Source of the DNA: CAZEDM01 sp964511075
GTDB taxonomy: Bacteria > Zixibacteria > MSB-5A5 > RBG-16-43-9
NCBI GenBank assembly: GCA_964511075.1
Contig: CAZEDM010000008.1
Coordinates: 117,159-181,158, forward strand
DNA: 64,000 nt
Direction: 5' to 3'
A model generated the notes under the pieces. That model was given only the letters and a program-made list of their open reading frames with translations. It made no database searches and was not told the origin of the DNA. Below, piece by piece: positions 26,952 through 35,481 of the stretch (within the stretch, counting starts at the first letter, position 1; each line of letters begins with the position of its first letter). The position numbers and the translations under genes were made by a program.

Positions 26952-27759
26952 TTAGATAATCATAGCATCTGGATATATCAAGAGGCAACTATTATACAAC
27001 ACCATTCCGAAGTATCCTCCTGCTTCCTTTGGCAAGGAATTAGCTGAAGCATTTCCGTTATGTGCTAGGGAATTAACTTTTTCAATCAACTGTATCTCGG
27101 ACAATGTATTATTGCCGGATGATTTTAAATTACCCACTTCGACATTTTTCTCGATGGTATTAATAATACCTTGTACGGAGAGATACGATTCCACACAACC
27201 ATAGTTATTATAGCTACATCTCTTGCCGTTGGATTTTACCGCGGTATAACCAAATAAAGTTGCGGAATTGGAGGAACCACGAAATAATTTATTTTTGAGA
27301 ACTATTCCCCCTCCAACAGAATCATCAACCAAATATAAATGAAAGCACTGAATCCTTCTCCATCACCATATGTTTTTTAACCCCACGCAGCTGCGTTACC
27401 CCTGTCTTCGAGCAATATTGGCACATGAAACTCTTTCTTAAGCTTGGCACCCAATGATATCTGCCCCAATTTGCATTAAAGGATGTTACCTTATTACCTT
27501 TAACATCAATTATGCCCGGGCAGCTAATAGCAATTCCAATTATTTGCTTAATATCGTGACCTAACTGGCCAATATAACTATAGATACTATCAATTAAATT
27601 ATTTCCAAATACACTAGGGCTATTATTTGCTTATATAATTAAGCTCTTATCATTAAATAAATTGTTCTTGGAATTCAATGCCTTGAGTCTTATATTTTTT
27701 TCATCAAAATCGACGCACATCAAAAGACCTTTCTTTTTAAGCGAATTTGTAATTTTCAT
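26952..27759 (-). pseudogene. Decayed ROK-family sugar kinase/regulator
   Basis: Minus-strand translation from ATG at 27757-27759 gives MKITNSLKKKGLLMCVDFD, then a stop after SLII. The same frame then continues with IGQLGHDIKQIIGIAISCPG and VPILLEDRGNAAAWG before another stop. After a frameshift, VDDSVGGGIVLKNKLFRG and RCSYNNYGCVESYLSV follow, the latter being a degenerate ROK zinc motif. So the order of ROK motifs is preserved but the gene is broken by at least two stops and one frameshift. Its ATG overlaps the TGA of the intact ROK gene (ATGA), showing that both once formed one operon. Confidence 0.8.
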
Positions 27760-28973
27760 ATCTTTTGTTCTTCTGAAGGGTTACGTTGCAACCTAATGAT
27801 AGTGTCAATCCAGTTATTCTTGTATAAAGGATCAACAACAAGAAATAGAGCACCATAGTCTGTGATATATTCCCCTAAGGGTGAGATTTCTATCTTAAGA
27901 TCACTTACGAATATGTTATTAGTGAATTCACGTAATATGGATATCTTTCGTCGTACAATATCTAAGTATTTGGGGTTATTGATTACTACGCTCCCACCAA
28001 TTCCGAAACGCTCTATCCCATGGATATTTGAGAGACTAACTAATACTTTTGCAAATCTTTCGGCTGCCGTGTCAATAAGATAATATGCAAATTTATCGGG
28101 GGTATCATTTTTCTTATCAAGATTGGCTAATTCAAATATTTTTTTAGTACTAATATCCATTTTATTTCTATAAAGATGTTTAAGCTCAGAACACTCAACT
28201 ATCTGTTGTAAATTATATGTATTTTCTGTTCTGATATTCTCGAAAATATTCAATTTTTCAAAGGTTATCTGGTCCTCGAAAAACACCTTCAATATATTTT
28301 GTGCTTGGTTTTTTATACCTTCACCGGAGGCATAGGTTTCAATACATCCATAATTGCCACATCCACATAAAGGTGTTAATCTGGGGAAGTATCCATCAAC
28401 AATAATGTGACCTACCTCATCCAAATCTCTCTTGGGTCCTCCACCCCCTATTCCCGTGCTTACAGTAATAAAGAACGTAGTATTGGGATCAATCCCCATA
28501 CGCTCATAATAAATTGACTGAGCCAACCCCGCACAATAACCATCATTTCCGATGATGATATTTACATCTTGCGAAAACATATCTTTGAAGACTGTAATCA
28601 AATCAATTCCATATGATTTGTTTATTCTCTTAGCATATTTCAAGGGCACATTGGAACCAATGAAACGATCATCACTTTGTATTTTACCAGCAACAGAGAT
28701 ACCAACTCCTGAGATTCTTTCTTTATTTATATCCACCTTCTCAAGATATTCCTGTAATTTTTTTGCAACATAGAGTGGGACTTTCTCTGTATCTGGAATT
28801 TTTGAGTAAAATTGATCAGCAAAAACCTCAAAGTTTTCATTTAATGGACTGGCGTATGATATCTTAGAGGTCATACCAGCAACGATATTTGTATCTCCAT
28901 TTTCTCTCTTAGCCAGAATAAATCTGAGTTGACTCCCCCCCAGATCAATACCCATCAAATATTTGGTCTTCAT
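27756..28973 (-). CDS. ROK-family sugar kinase (glucokinase-like)
   Basis: A 405-residue ROK protein, longer than the usual ~300-320. The ATP-binding phosphate-1 motif is MGIDLGGSQLRFILAK, the catalytic region is NVIIGNDGYCAGLAQ (seen as VNIIIGNDGYCAGL), and TVSTGIGGGG is phosphate-2. The zinc signature LCGCGNYGCIETYASGEGI is complete. No N-terminal helix-turn-helix is present, so a kinase is likelier than a NagC-type repressor. An insertion of about 80 residues after the zinc site accounts for the extra length. It follows the dehydrogenase gene after 10 bases. The hexose substrate is not fixed by sequence. Confidence 0.85.
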   Translation of the reverse strand: MKTKYLMGIDLGGSQLRFILAKRENGDTNIVAGMTSKISYASPLNENFEVFADQFYSKIPDTEKVPLYVAKKLQEYLEKVDINKERISGVGISVAGKIQSDDRFIGSNVPLKYAKRINKSYGIDLITVFKDMFSQDVNIIIGNDGYCAGLAQSIYYERMGIDPNTTFFITVSTGIGGGGPKRDLDEVGHIIVDGYFPRLTPLCGCGNYGCIETYASGEGIKNQAQNILKVFFEDQITFEKLNIFENIRTENTYNLQQIVECSELKHLYRNKMDISTKKIFELANLDKKNDTPDKFAYYLIDTAAERFAKVLVSLSNIHGIERFGIGGSVVINNPKYLDIVRRKISILREFTNNIFVSDLKIEISPLGEYITDYGALFLVVDPLYKNNWIDTIIRLQRNPSEEQKI

Positions 28974-28983
28974 CTTCTTAGTA

Positions 28984-30108
28984 TTATTCCCAATTTAAAA
29001 CAGCTTTTATTCTACCTTTTGATTTGAGGCTAAACGCTTTCTTATACTCAGTGAAATGCAACCTGTGAGTAATAATCTTGTCCAAAACACCATTAAACTT
29101 TTTCTGTGATTGTTCCAAATAATACTTACCTTTCTCAAAATGTGTTTTATTGGAGTTTACCGATCCAAATATTACTTGGTTTTTCAATACCAAGGAGGAT
29201 ATAAAACGACCTAAATTAATACGGTATCTTTCACCCTTCTGGGGAAAGCCCAGATGAACTATTATTCCGTTAAATTTCAAGAAATCCACCAATTGGAAAC
29301 AAGTCAAAGGGTTAGTACTGGCATCGATCATCAAATCAATCTCTTTCATGTTCTTTCTTTCACGTAATTCAGTAAGAACAATGCTCTTTCGTCTCTTGTA
29401 TTCCTTAAGATTTATATATTGCCCCCCCATCATTTTAATAATATTCGACTTAATTCCACCTTCTTTTTCAATATCTACACAGGTTAAGTTTACTTTATTA
29501 CAAACCAAAACCAAAGATGCTAATAATCCTATAGAACCTGCTCCTATTACCAAAGCATTTTTAAATATTTCGTTCTCAGATATTTTGGAATTAAAATATA
29601 ATCTACTTTTCTGGATTTTGAAGCTTTCCTCAAAAGCCTTAATTCCTATGGTAAGCGGTTCTAACAATACCGCTTGAGTTTTTATTGCTTCTGGAACTTT
29701 GATTAGATTCATCTCCTTTTCAGTAAAATACTCTGACATAAAACCATGCAATCTCAGAATTCCCCTCTCCTTATAATTATTTGCATTACACATGTCACTT
29801 CTTCCTCTTTTACAAAAGAAACACTCTCCACATCCCTGGCGAACTATAGGAACTACAATGTCACCTTTCTTGAACTCAGAGACTCTTGTACCGACTTCAA
29901 TTACTTCTCCGACTGCTTCGTGTCCAATAATCAGAAAATCATCATCCTTCGGAGGAAGGATTTTTTGATAATCTAACAGTTCCCTGTCTGTACTACAAAT
30001 TCCCGTTTCCAGAGTCTTAACCAACACCTCATCATCTTTAATTGGTGATAAGTCAACATCTATCAACTGTAAATTATGGTTTAGTCCCTTTATGGCAATT
30101 GACTTCAT
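28984..30108 (-). CDS. Zinc-dependent glucose 1-dehydrogenase-like enzyme (MDR superfamily)
   Basis: A 374-residue medium-chain dehydrogenase. TGICSTDRELLDY holds the catalytic zinc Cys, and IIGHEAVGEVIEVG the His-Glu pair. The structural zinc lobe is CGECFFCKRGRSDMC. The nucleotide site is NALVIGAGSIGLLASLVL, followed by VDIEKEGG. T-G-I-C-x-T-D-R-E and the overall layout match archaeal-type glucose dehydrogenases rather than alcohol dehydrogenases. It sits between two ROK genes, so it may oxidise a free hexose next to its phosphorylation. The neighbouring 15-base spacing suggests one operon. Confidence 0.8.
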   Translation of the reverse strand: MKSIAIKGLNHNLQLIDVDLSPIKDDEVLVKTLETGICSTDRELLDYQKILPPKDDDFLIIGHEAVGEVIEVGTRVSEFKKGDIVVPIVRQGCGECFFCKRGRSDMCNANNYKERGILRLHGFMSEYFTEKEMNLIKVPEAIKTQAVLLEPLTIGIKAFEESFKIQKSRLYFNSKISENEIFKNALVIGAGSIGLLASLVLVCNKVNLTCVDIEKEGGIKSNIIKMMGGQYINLKEYKRRKSIVLTELRERKNMKEIDLMIDASTNPLTCFQLVDFLKFNGIIVHLGFPQKGERYRINLGRFISSLVLKNQVIFGSVNSNKTHFEKGKYYLEQSQKKFNGVLDKIITHRLHFTEYKKAFSLKSKGRIKAVLNWE

Positions 30109-30122
30109 CGTCTCTCCGCTTT

Positions 30123-31559
30123 TTATCTATTTTTATAATCCATATATGATTGATCTTTGAAGATAAGGGCTGCACCAATGCTGGCAAATTTTGTCTCCTC
30201 CCATATTCCTTTTTCAAGAGAGACTTTTGTAACAGCACATGGGAGCGCATATTTCTTAAATTCCTTTTCCAGAAGATCTACCGTATTAATTGGAGCATCT
30301 TTCTGATAAAATGCTTCTATCATTCCTCCTCCCAAATGCACTGTTTTAGGGTTTATGACATTTACAGAATTCGCAATTCCAATTGCAAGATATTTAATAA
30401 ATTCCCTAACCACTTCGCAAGCATATTTTTCACCTGCATAAAAAGCGAGTGAGAAAAAATAAGTCGTCAGTTCATTGCTTTGATCAACTAATTCATTACA
30501 ATGTTCCGCGAACTTTTTGACTTTCAACAGCTTTTGGTACTCTTCCTTTTTTATTATCGTCTCACGTTCGTTTTTTAATCGCATATATTCTTCAGGATTC
30601 AGATTCCTAGCAATATTTATCATTCCATAACTGGAAGTATACATCTCCCAGTGGCCGCCTTCTCCACCGCACTTGCACTTTCTGAAGCAATCAGAATTTT
30701 CGGAAATAGTAGTGTGTCCAATTTCCCCGGCTGTAAAATTGCATCCGTAGAGCATTTTACCACCGAGCACAATACCGGAACCCAAACCATTTCCTACAAA
30801 AATGCATATAACATCGTCAAAACCCTCTCTTTTCCAGATATATCGGGTGGCACATCTAACATCATTATCTATGTAGATACGGAAGCCATCTTTTAAAATA
30901 TTATGATATTTATTTGGCAAGTCGTTTCCACAGTTTACCTTTATATGGTTACGGAGTGTAGGGATGAACCGTATATTCTCTCTACCTCCGAAACCAGGAG
31001 CTTTAATGAGTGTACCATCCCTTGGATCAACCTGACCAGGAAGTCCTAAACCTATACCATCAATGTGAGGGATTTCGTTTTCATCTGCTTCTTGAGCCAG
31101 TTCTACTATAATTTCTCCTAATGTAGAATAAATATCATTGATTCCAGGATTTCTTCTGACATCATAGACCTCTTTTATCTGTAAGGGGCTTGACTCTCTC
31201 CTGAACTTTTCGTAGTCTATTAGACAGGAATCAATTTTAATCCTACCTACATCGATTCCTATAAAATATCTTCCCTTTAATTCGTTTTCGTTTACAAGAA
31301 CTGGTGAAGGTTCATATGGATGTGGTTTAGGAAAAAGTAGATAGGAAAAACCTCCTAATAAAACAAGAAATATTATCGTTGCTATAGCAAATGGAGAATA
31401 TCTGGAATCGATATTGGTTTTCCAGTATATAATTCCTATGACAACTATGGCAATAAAGGCGATCGCACAAATTATACCACCAGGACTATCAAGTATTTTA
31501 AAAATAAGATTCCATATAAATTCCCAGAAATTCTTTGGAATATTATCTTGGTTAGTCAT
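30123..31559 (-). CDS. Membrane-anchored ROK-family protein
   Basis: A 478-residue protein with two hydrophobic segments at its N-terminus (about residues 25-46, GGIICAIAFIAIVVIGIIYW, and 55-73, FAIATIIFLVLLGGFSYLLF). The ROK domain then starts with YFIGIDVGRIKIDSCLIDY. GIGLGLPGQVDPRDG, YIDNDVRCATRYIW and FVGNGLGSGIVLGGKMLYG are kinase motifs. The zinc motif is altered: KCKCGGEGGHWEMYTSS keeps two cysteines but lacks the usual third. An ~60-residue insertion rich in charged residues follows it. Membrane tethering of a ROK domain is unusual; a sugar sensor or a membrane-bound kinase are both possible. RBS AGAAGGAG precedes the ATG. Confidence 0.8.
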   Translation of the reverse strand: MTNQDNIPKNFWEFIWNLIFKILDSPGGIICAIAFIAIVVIGIIYWKTNIDSRYSPFAIATIIFLVLLGGFSYLLFPKPHPYEPSPVLVNENELKGRYFIGIDVGRIKIDSCLIDYEKFRRESSPLQIKEVYDVRRNPGINDIYSTLGEIIVELAQEADENEIPHIDGIGLGLPGQVDPRDGTLIKAPGFGGRENIRFIPTLRNHIKVNCGNDLPNKYHNILKDGFRIYIDNDVRCATRYIWKREGFDDVICIFVGNGLGSGIVLGGKMLYGCNFTAGEIGHTTISENSDCFRKCKCGGEGGHWEMYTSSYGMINIARNLNPEEYMRLKNERETIIKKEEYQKLLKVKKFAEHCNELVDQSNELTTYFFSLAFYAGEKYACEVVREFIKYLAIGIANSVNVINPKTVHLGGGMIEAFYQKDAPINTVDLLEKEFKKYALPCAVTKVSLEKGIWEETKFASIGAALIFKDQSYMDYKNR

Positions 31560-31826
31560 GACTTTTCTCCTTCTAACTTAAAAATATTTATTGCTAAAAA
31601 AATGTTAGCTTCATTCTCCAGCCACTTGTTTGATTACGATTAATCTCAAAGAGTCAGCTGATATCTTTAATTTCAGCGCATTAGATCGCATGAGACTATG
31701 AACAACCAAATATTAGAGATTTTATCTAACAATTTGCGACACAATTCAAAGTGATTTCATTTATTTCCAGTGTAGAGAATCTAATTTTTTCCCAGCTTAA
31801 TAGACGAGTTGCTTTTTAGTACTATT

Positions 31827-31855
31827 AGAATAAATAGATATTTACAATTTGTCAA
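31827..31855 (-). promoter_or_regulatory. Candidate promoter of the ROK/dehydrogenase operon
   Basis: On the minus strand TTGACA (31855-31850), a 17-base spacer and TATTCT (31832-31827) are present. It would give a long leader of about 260 bases before the ATG at 31559, so a closer promoter cannot be excluded. Confidence 0.4.
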
Positions 31856-31867
31856 CCCAAATTTCTC

Positions 31868-31897
31868 TTGACTTACCCTTTTCCTTAATACTAAATA
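31868..31897 (+). promoter_or_regulatory. Candidate promoter of the M50/HlyD gene
   Basis: TTGACT (31868-31873) and TAAATA (31892-31897) are separated by 18 bases. It is back-to-back with the minus-strand candidate at 31827-31855. The transcript leader would contain the hairpins at 31916-31999. Confidence 0.45.
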
Positions 31898-31915
31898 TAT
31901 AAGAGCTTTCGTAGA

Positions 31916-31999
31916 GCGGGCATCTTGCCCGCAAATCGATTTGGGTTCGGTGAATCGGACCCCTGCTGTTTCTATGTAGGGGCTTGATTTATCAAGCCC
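31916..31999. repeat. Cluster of three palindromic hairpins
   Basis: The 462 bases between 31559 and 32022 contain no gene. Three hairpins follow each other: arms 31916-31921/31927-31932 (6 bp), 31943-31950/31955-31962 (8 bp with two G-U pairs), and 31980-31987/31992-31999 (perfect 8 bp, four-base loop). They have no T-run, so they are not simple terminators. The pattern is that of short dispersed palindromic elements, also seen at 23533-23581 and 36397-36441. Confidence 0.65.
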
Positions 32000-32021
32000 A
32001 TTTGTGCTGAGGGGAAATTGT

Positions 32022-34337
32022 ATGGCTGGGGAATATCCGAAGTTCAGGGATGATTTAATCATCAGCCAGCAGGAATACGAGGGGAAGACCTATTACGTTA
32101 TCAAAGACCCCCTTACCAATAAATTTTTCCGCATAAAAGAACCGGAATATTTCATCACCCGTAATTTAGATGGACAAAAATCTAATCAGGAGATAATCGG
32201 GGAATTCGAGAAGAAATTCCAGATAAAATTAGATTCACCCACCCTGGATAAATTCCTCCAGCAGCTGGAGAGATTTGGCTTTTTGGAAAGCGAGGCTTCC
32301 CAAAGAGAGCTTTCCAAATTAAAATATAAAGCCGAGAAAGAAAAAACCCTTTTAAGGAAAATCCTCTTTTTAAAGATCAAGGCTTTCAATCCGGACAAAT
32401 TCTTAGACAGGCTGTTAAAAAAAACAAAATTTTTCTACTCCCGGGGATTTTTATATTTCTCCTTATTGGCAATCTTCTTAGCCCTTATAGTTACCGTCTC
32501 CAACTGGTCTGATTTAGGTTACAGCCTCAACAAATTATTCCACTTAACCACCATAGTCAAGCTCTGGCTGGCGATTTTTCTAATAGCCCTGGTGCATGAG
32601 CTGGGTCATGCTTTGACCTGTAAATATTTTGGTGGAAAAGTGCATGAGATGGGGTTTTTGCTGATCTATTTCCAGCCGGCTTTTTTCACCAACGTCTCGG
32701 ATGCCTGGCTTTTCAAAGAAAGAAAGAAAAAGCTTCTGGTCTCCTGGGCAGGGATTTATATCCATCTTTTCCTCTGGGCTTGTGCTACCCTTCTGTGGAG
32801 GATAACTGACTTAGAGACCCAGCTCAACTCTTTTCTTTTTGTGATAATGATCGTCTCCGGTGTATTGATCATATTTAACTTCAATCCCCTGATCAAGCTC
32901 GACGGATACTATCTTTTATCTGACTGGCTGGAGATACCTAACTTAAGGAAAAAAGCTTTTGGATATTTAGGTTCTCTATTCAAGAATAAAATCCTCAAGG
33001 CCGGAGAGAAATTGGCTGACGTTTCCACAAGAGAGAAGAAGATATATCCATTTTACGGCTCTCTTTCCTTGCTCTACTCTTTTGCTCTCATTTTATACTT
33101 TTTCATCAAGGTCGGGAGTTTTTTGGTCTCCAGGTATCAGGGTTATGGATTTGTCTTGTTTTTGGCTGTTATTTATATTATTTTCCAAAAGCCGGTAAAA
33201 ATTATTCTTGCAGCAGGCTTACAATTCCTCTTATTTAAGAAGGAAGGACTTATGAAGCCGAAGAAGATTTTAATATACGGGGGGATAATCATCCTTCTTT
33301 TGGTTTTGTTCTTCCTGGTGAAATTAGATCTGAAGGTGAGCCAGGAGTGTGAGTTCACCGCCCTGGAAACCTACTCGATCGTGGATAATCCGGGTGAGGG
33401 ATTCTTGGTGGAGGAGCTCTATCAAGAGGACAAGGAGGAGAAAAGGCAGGTTAATATATTCAAGCTGAGCTCTACTTCCTACGGGAAAGTGAATTTAGAG
33501 CCTGTGGTCAAGGAGGGGGAGAGGGTGGAAAAAGGACAGGTTATCGTCCAGCTCCTTTCCTCTCAATATACAACAGAGCTGGAGGAGGTCGAGGCATCTA
33601 TCAGGAAGGAGAAGGCTAATTTAGAGCTTTTGGAAAAAGGAGCACGCCCGGAGGAGATAGAACAGGCAAAAGAACAGGTGAGTAAGGCGCAAACCAAGCT
33701 CCAGACCAGCGAGAAGGAGCTTAAAAGGATAAGGGAGCTTTACTCGCAAAATCTTATCTCCAACGAGGAATTGGAGAAAAAAGAATCTGAACACTCGGTT
33801 CTCTCATCAGAGCTAAGTATTGCTCGCAATAATCTGGAGATACTCAAGAAAGGTGCCAAGGAAGAAGAGATAGAGATGTCCAGAGCAGAGCTTAACCGTC
33901 TGGAAGCAAGGGCGAAATTCTACAAGGAACAGGTCTCAGCTTCGGATTTGAGAGCACCCATCTCCGGGATAGTCACCTCGGTCCAGCCAGCAGGAAACCT
34001 CTTAAGTATTGCCAATTACGACACCATGAGGGTCGTTATCCCCGTGTCAGAGAAGGACTTAGACGTGATCAAATTGGATCAAAAAGTCAAAGCTAAGGTC
34101 AGGAGCTTTCCTTTTAAGACTTTTTATGGGGTGGTTACCAGAATTGCCCACCAGGGAGAGGAATATAAATCAAAGCAGGTCTTCTTTATCACCAGCCAAA
34201 TCGCCAACCCCGGGCTGATTTTAAAACCGGGAATGACCGGACAGGCGAAAATCTACTGCGGGAAAAGAAACATAGCCTATCTTCTATTAAGAAGAATCAT
34301 CCGCTGGATCAGGATTGAGGTCTGGTCCTGGTTCTAA
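32022..34337 (+). CDS. M50 site-2-type metalloprotease fused to HlyD-like periplasmic adaptor
   Basis: A 771-residue membrane protein. Residues about 1-100 are a PqqD-like winged helix (FRIKEPEYFITRNLDGQKS). The M50 core has the zinc motif HELGH at 192-196 within a transmembrane helix and the second motif IKLDGYYLLSDWLE near 300, plus about six further membrane segments. The C-terminal 300 residues are a HlyD/biotinyl-lipoyl adaptor: VNLEPVVKEGERVEKGQVIV, a long coiled coil (about 510-620), then SDLRAPISGIVTSVQPAGNL and VIPVSEKDLDVI. ATG at 32022 was chosen because GAGGGGA lies 6 bases upstream; a GTG at 32004 is possible. It may process or export a peptide; no partner exporter is visible nearby. 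Confidence 0.85.
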   Translation: MAGEYPKFRDDLIISQQEYEGKTYYVIKDPLTNKFFRIKEPEYFITRNLDGQKSNQEIIGEFEKKFQIKLDSPTLDKFLQQLERFGFLESEASQRELSKLKYKAEKEKTLLRKILFLKIKAFNPDKFLDRLLKKTKFFYSRGFLYFSLLAIFLALIVTVSNWSDLGYSLNKLFHLTTIVKLWLAIFLIALVHELGHALTCKYFGGKVHEMGFLLIYFQPAFFTNVSDAWLFKERKKKLLVSWAGIYIHLFLWACATLLWRITDLETQLNSFLFVIMIVSGVLIIFNFNPLIKLDGYYLLSDWLEIPNLRKKAFGYLGSLFKNKILKAGEKLADVSTREKKIYPFYGSLSLLYSFALILYFFIKVGSFLVSRYQGYGFVLFLAVIYIIFQKPVKIILAAGLQFLLFKKEGLMKPKKILIYGGIIILLLVLFFLVKLDLKVSQECEFTALETYSIVDNPGEGFLVEELYQEDKEEKRQVNIFKLSSTSYGKVNLEPVVKEGERVEKGQVIVQLLSSQYTTELEEVEASIRKEKANLELLEKGARPEEIEQAKEQVSKAQTKLQTSEKELKRIRELYSQNLISNEELEKKESEHSVLSSELSIARNNLEILKKGAKEEEIEMSRAELNRLEARAKFYKEQVSASDLRAPISGIVTSVQPAGNLLSIANYDTMRVVIPVSEKDLDVIKLDQKVKAKVRSFPFKTFYGVVTRIAHQGEEYKSKQVFFITSQIANPGLILKPGMTGQAKIYCGKRNIAYLLLRRIIRWIRIEVWSWF

Positions 34338-34354
34338 AATTTTCAAGAAAATAC

Positions 34355-34383
34355 TTGACAAAATAAAGCAGGGGGACTATTTT
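34355..34383 (+). promoter_or_regulatory. Sigma-70-type promoter of the lipoprotein cluster
   Basis: TTGACA (34355-34360), 17 bases, TATTTT (34378-34383). It lies 18 bases after the M50/HlyD stop and about 185 bases before the first TolB-like lipoprotein gene. Confidence 0.55.
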
Positions 34384-34567
34384 TTGAGAGGAAATTACTT
34401 GATTTCCTAAGATTCTGAACAAGAAGTGGCGATGTGACAGCTTGGGACTTTCCTTTCAGCAAACCTACTTTGCCTCGATTCAGGAATATCTCTAAATATC
34501 CTATTGTATTCTTTGTATTTTTAATCTTCCTTAAATTTTGGAACATAAAAATATGGAGGGAGATAAT

Positions 34568-35464
34568 ATGCGATTATTAAAAATCATCGGTCTTATTCTG
34601 ATTATCCTTTTGCTTTTATGCTGTAAGAAGAAATCCACCAAATCAGATGATGGTTTACCTCATTATTGGCCCAGGTATACAGATATGGAACCCGCTTGGT
34701 CGCCAGATGGAGGGACTATTGCTTATATTCATGGGGGCCTAGACTATCCGGACGATCCAGCAGGGATATTTCTGATTGACGTAGATGGAACTAATGATAG
34801 ACTCTTCTATGAAGGTGCAAGCGCCTATTCCCCTGACTTTTCCCCGGATGGCAACTGGTTAGTTTTTTCCGATTACGCCCAGATTTTTAAGATAAAGCTA
34901 AATGGGGATAGTTTGACTCAACTAACCTTTGGAGGCAGGAACTTCTTCCCGGACTGGTCACCAGACGGGAAGAAGATTGTTTATGACCGTAGCACTGATG
35001 AACCTGACACATCTGCTGACTCATCATCAGCGGGAATCTGGATTATGAATGCAGATGGAACAAGTAAGAAACATGTCATTGGAGGAGCTTTTCCGGATTG
35101 GTTCCCTGATGGTTCACAACTTTTATATGTAGGTCTTGGTGGCGAGATATATGTTGCAGATACTAATGGAACTAATCAGACACAGTTAACTTTTTTAAAA
35201 GATTATGACAACAGATACCCGGTTTTCTCCCCGGATGGGCAAAAGATAGCTTTTAGCACTGCGCATAATTCAGCACCGGTTATCTATGTTATGGATTCTG
35301 CTGGTAAGAATTTAAAGATGCTAACGCCTGAAGGAGGAGCTGAGCCAGCCTGGTCACCGGATGGGAAATACATAGCCTATACATACGTTCATCCAGACTA
35401 TGGCAGGATATTTATCATGAATACTGATGGCACAGGTAAAAGGCAATTGACTTTTAAGAAGTAA
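34568..35464 (+). CDS. TolB-like beta-propeller lipoprotein (paralogue 1)
   Basis: A 298-residue lipoprotein. A short signal peptide MRLLKIIGLILIILLLLCC ends at a lipobox with two cysteines and KKK directly after, so it is likely acylated. The body is a six-bladed TolB/WD40-like propeller: repeated blades read PAWSPDGGTIAYIH, PDFSPDGNWLVF, PDWSPDGKKIVYD, PVFSPDGQKIAF and PAWSPDGKYIAY, each followed by a GIWIMNADGT-like strand. The start is at ATG 34568 behind GGAGGG; an upstream in-frame start at 34538 would spoil the signal. It is the first of three tandem paralogues. The binding partner is unknown; these propellers usually mediate protein contacts. Confidence 0.85.
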   Translation: MRLLKIIGLILIILLLLCCKKKSTKSDDGLPHYWPRYTDMEPAWSPDGGTIAYIHGGLDYPDDPAGIFLIDVDGTNDRLFYEGASAYSPDFSPDGNWLVFSDYAQIFKIKLNGDSLTQLTFGGRNFFPDWSPDGKKIVYDRSTDEPDTSADSSSAGIWIMNADGTSKKHVIGGAFPDWFPDGSQLLYVGLGGEIYVADTNGTNQTQLTFLKDYDNRYPVFSPDGQKIAFSTAHNSAPVIYVMDSAGKNLKMLTPEGGAEPAWSPDGKYIAYTYVHPDYGRIFIMNTDGTGKRQLTFKK

Positions 35465-35481
35465 AAAAAGAGAGGTGCGTT

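Noticed and set aside
31916..31999. CRISPR array
   Set aside because: The units are palindromes of differing sequence with irregular spacing, not identical repeats with unique spacers.
34343..34546. Minus-strand open frame after the M50/HlyD gene
   Set aside because: No ribosome site or domain; it overlaps a promoter and lies in a non-coding spacer.
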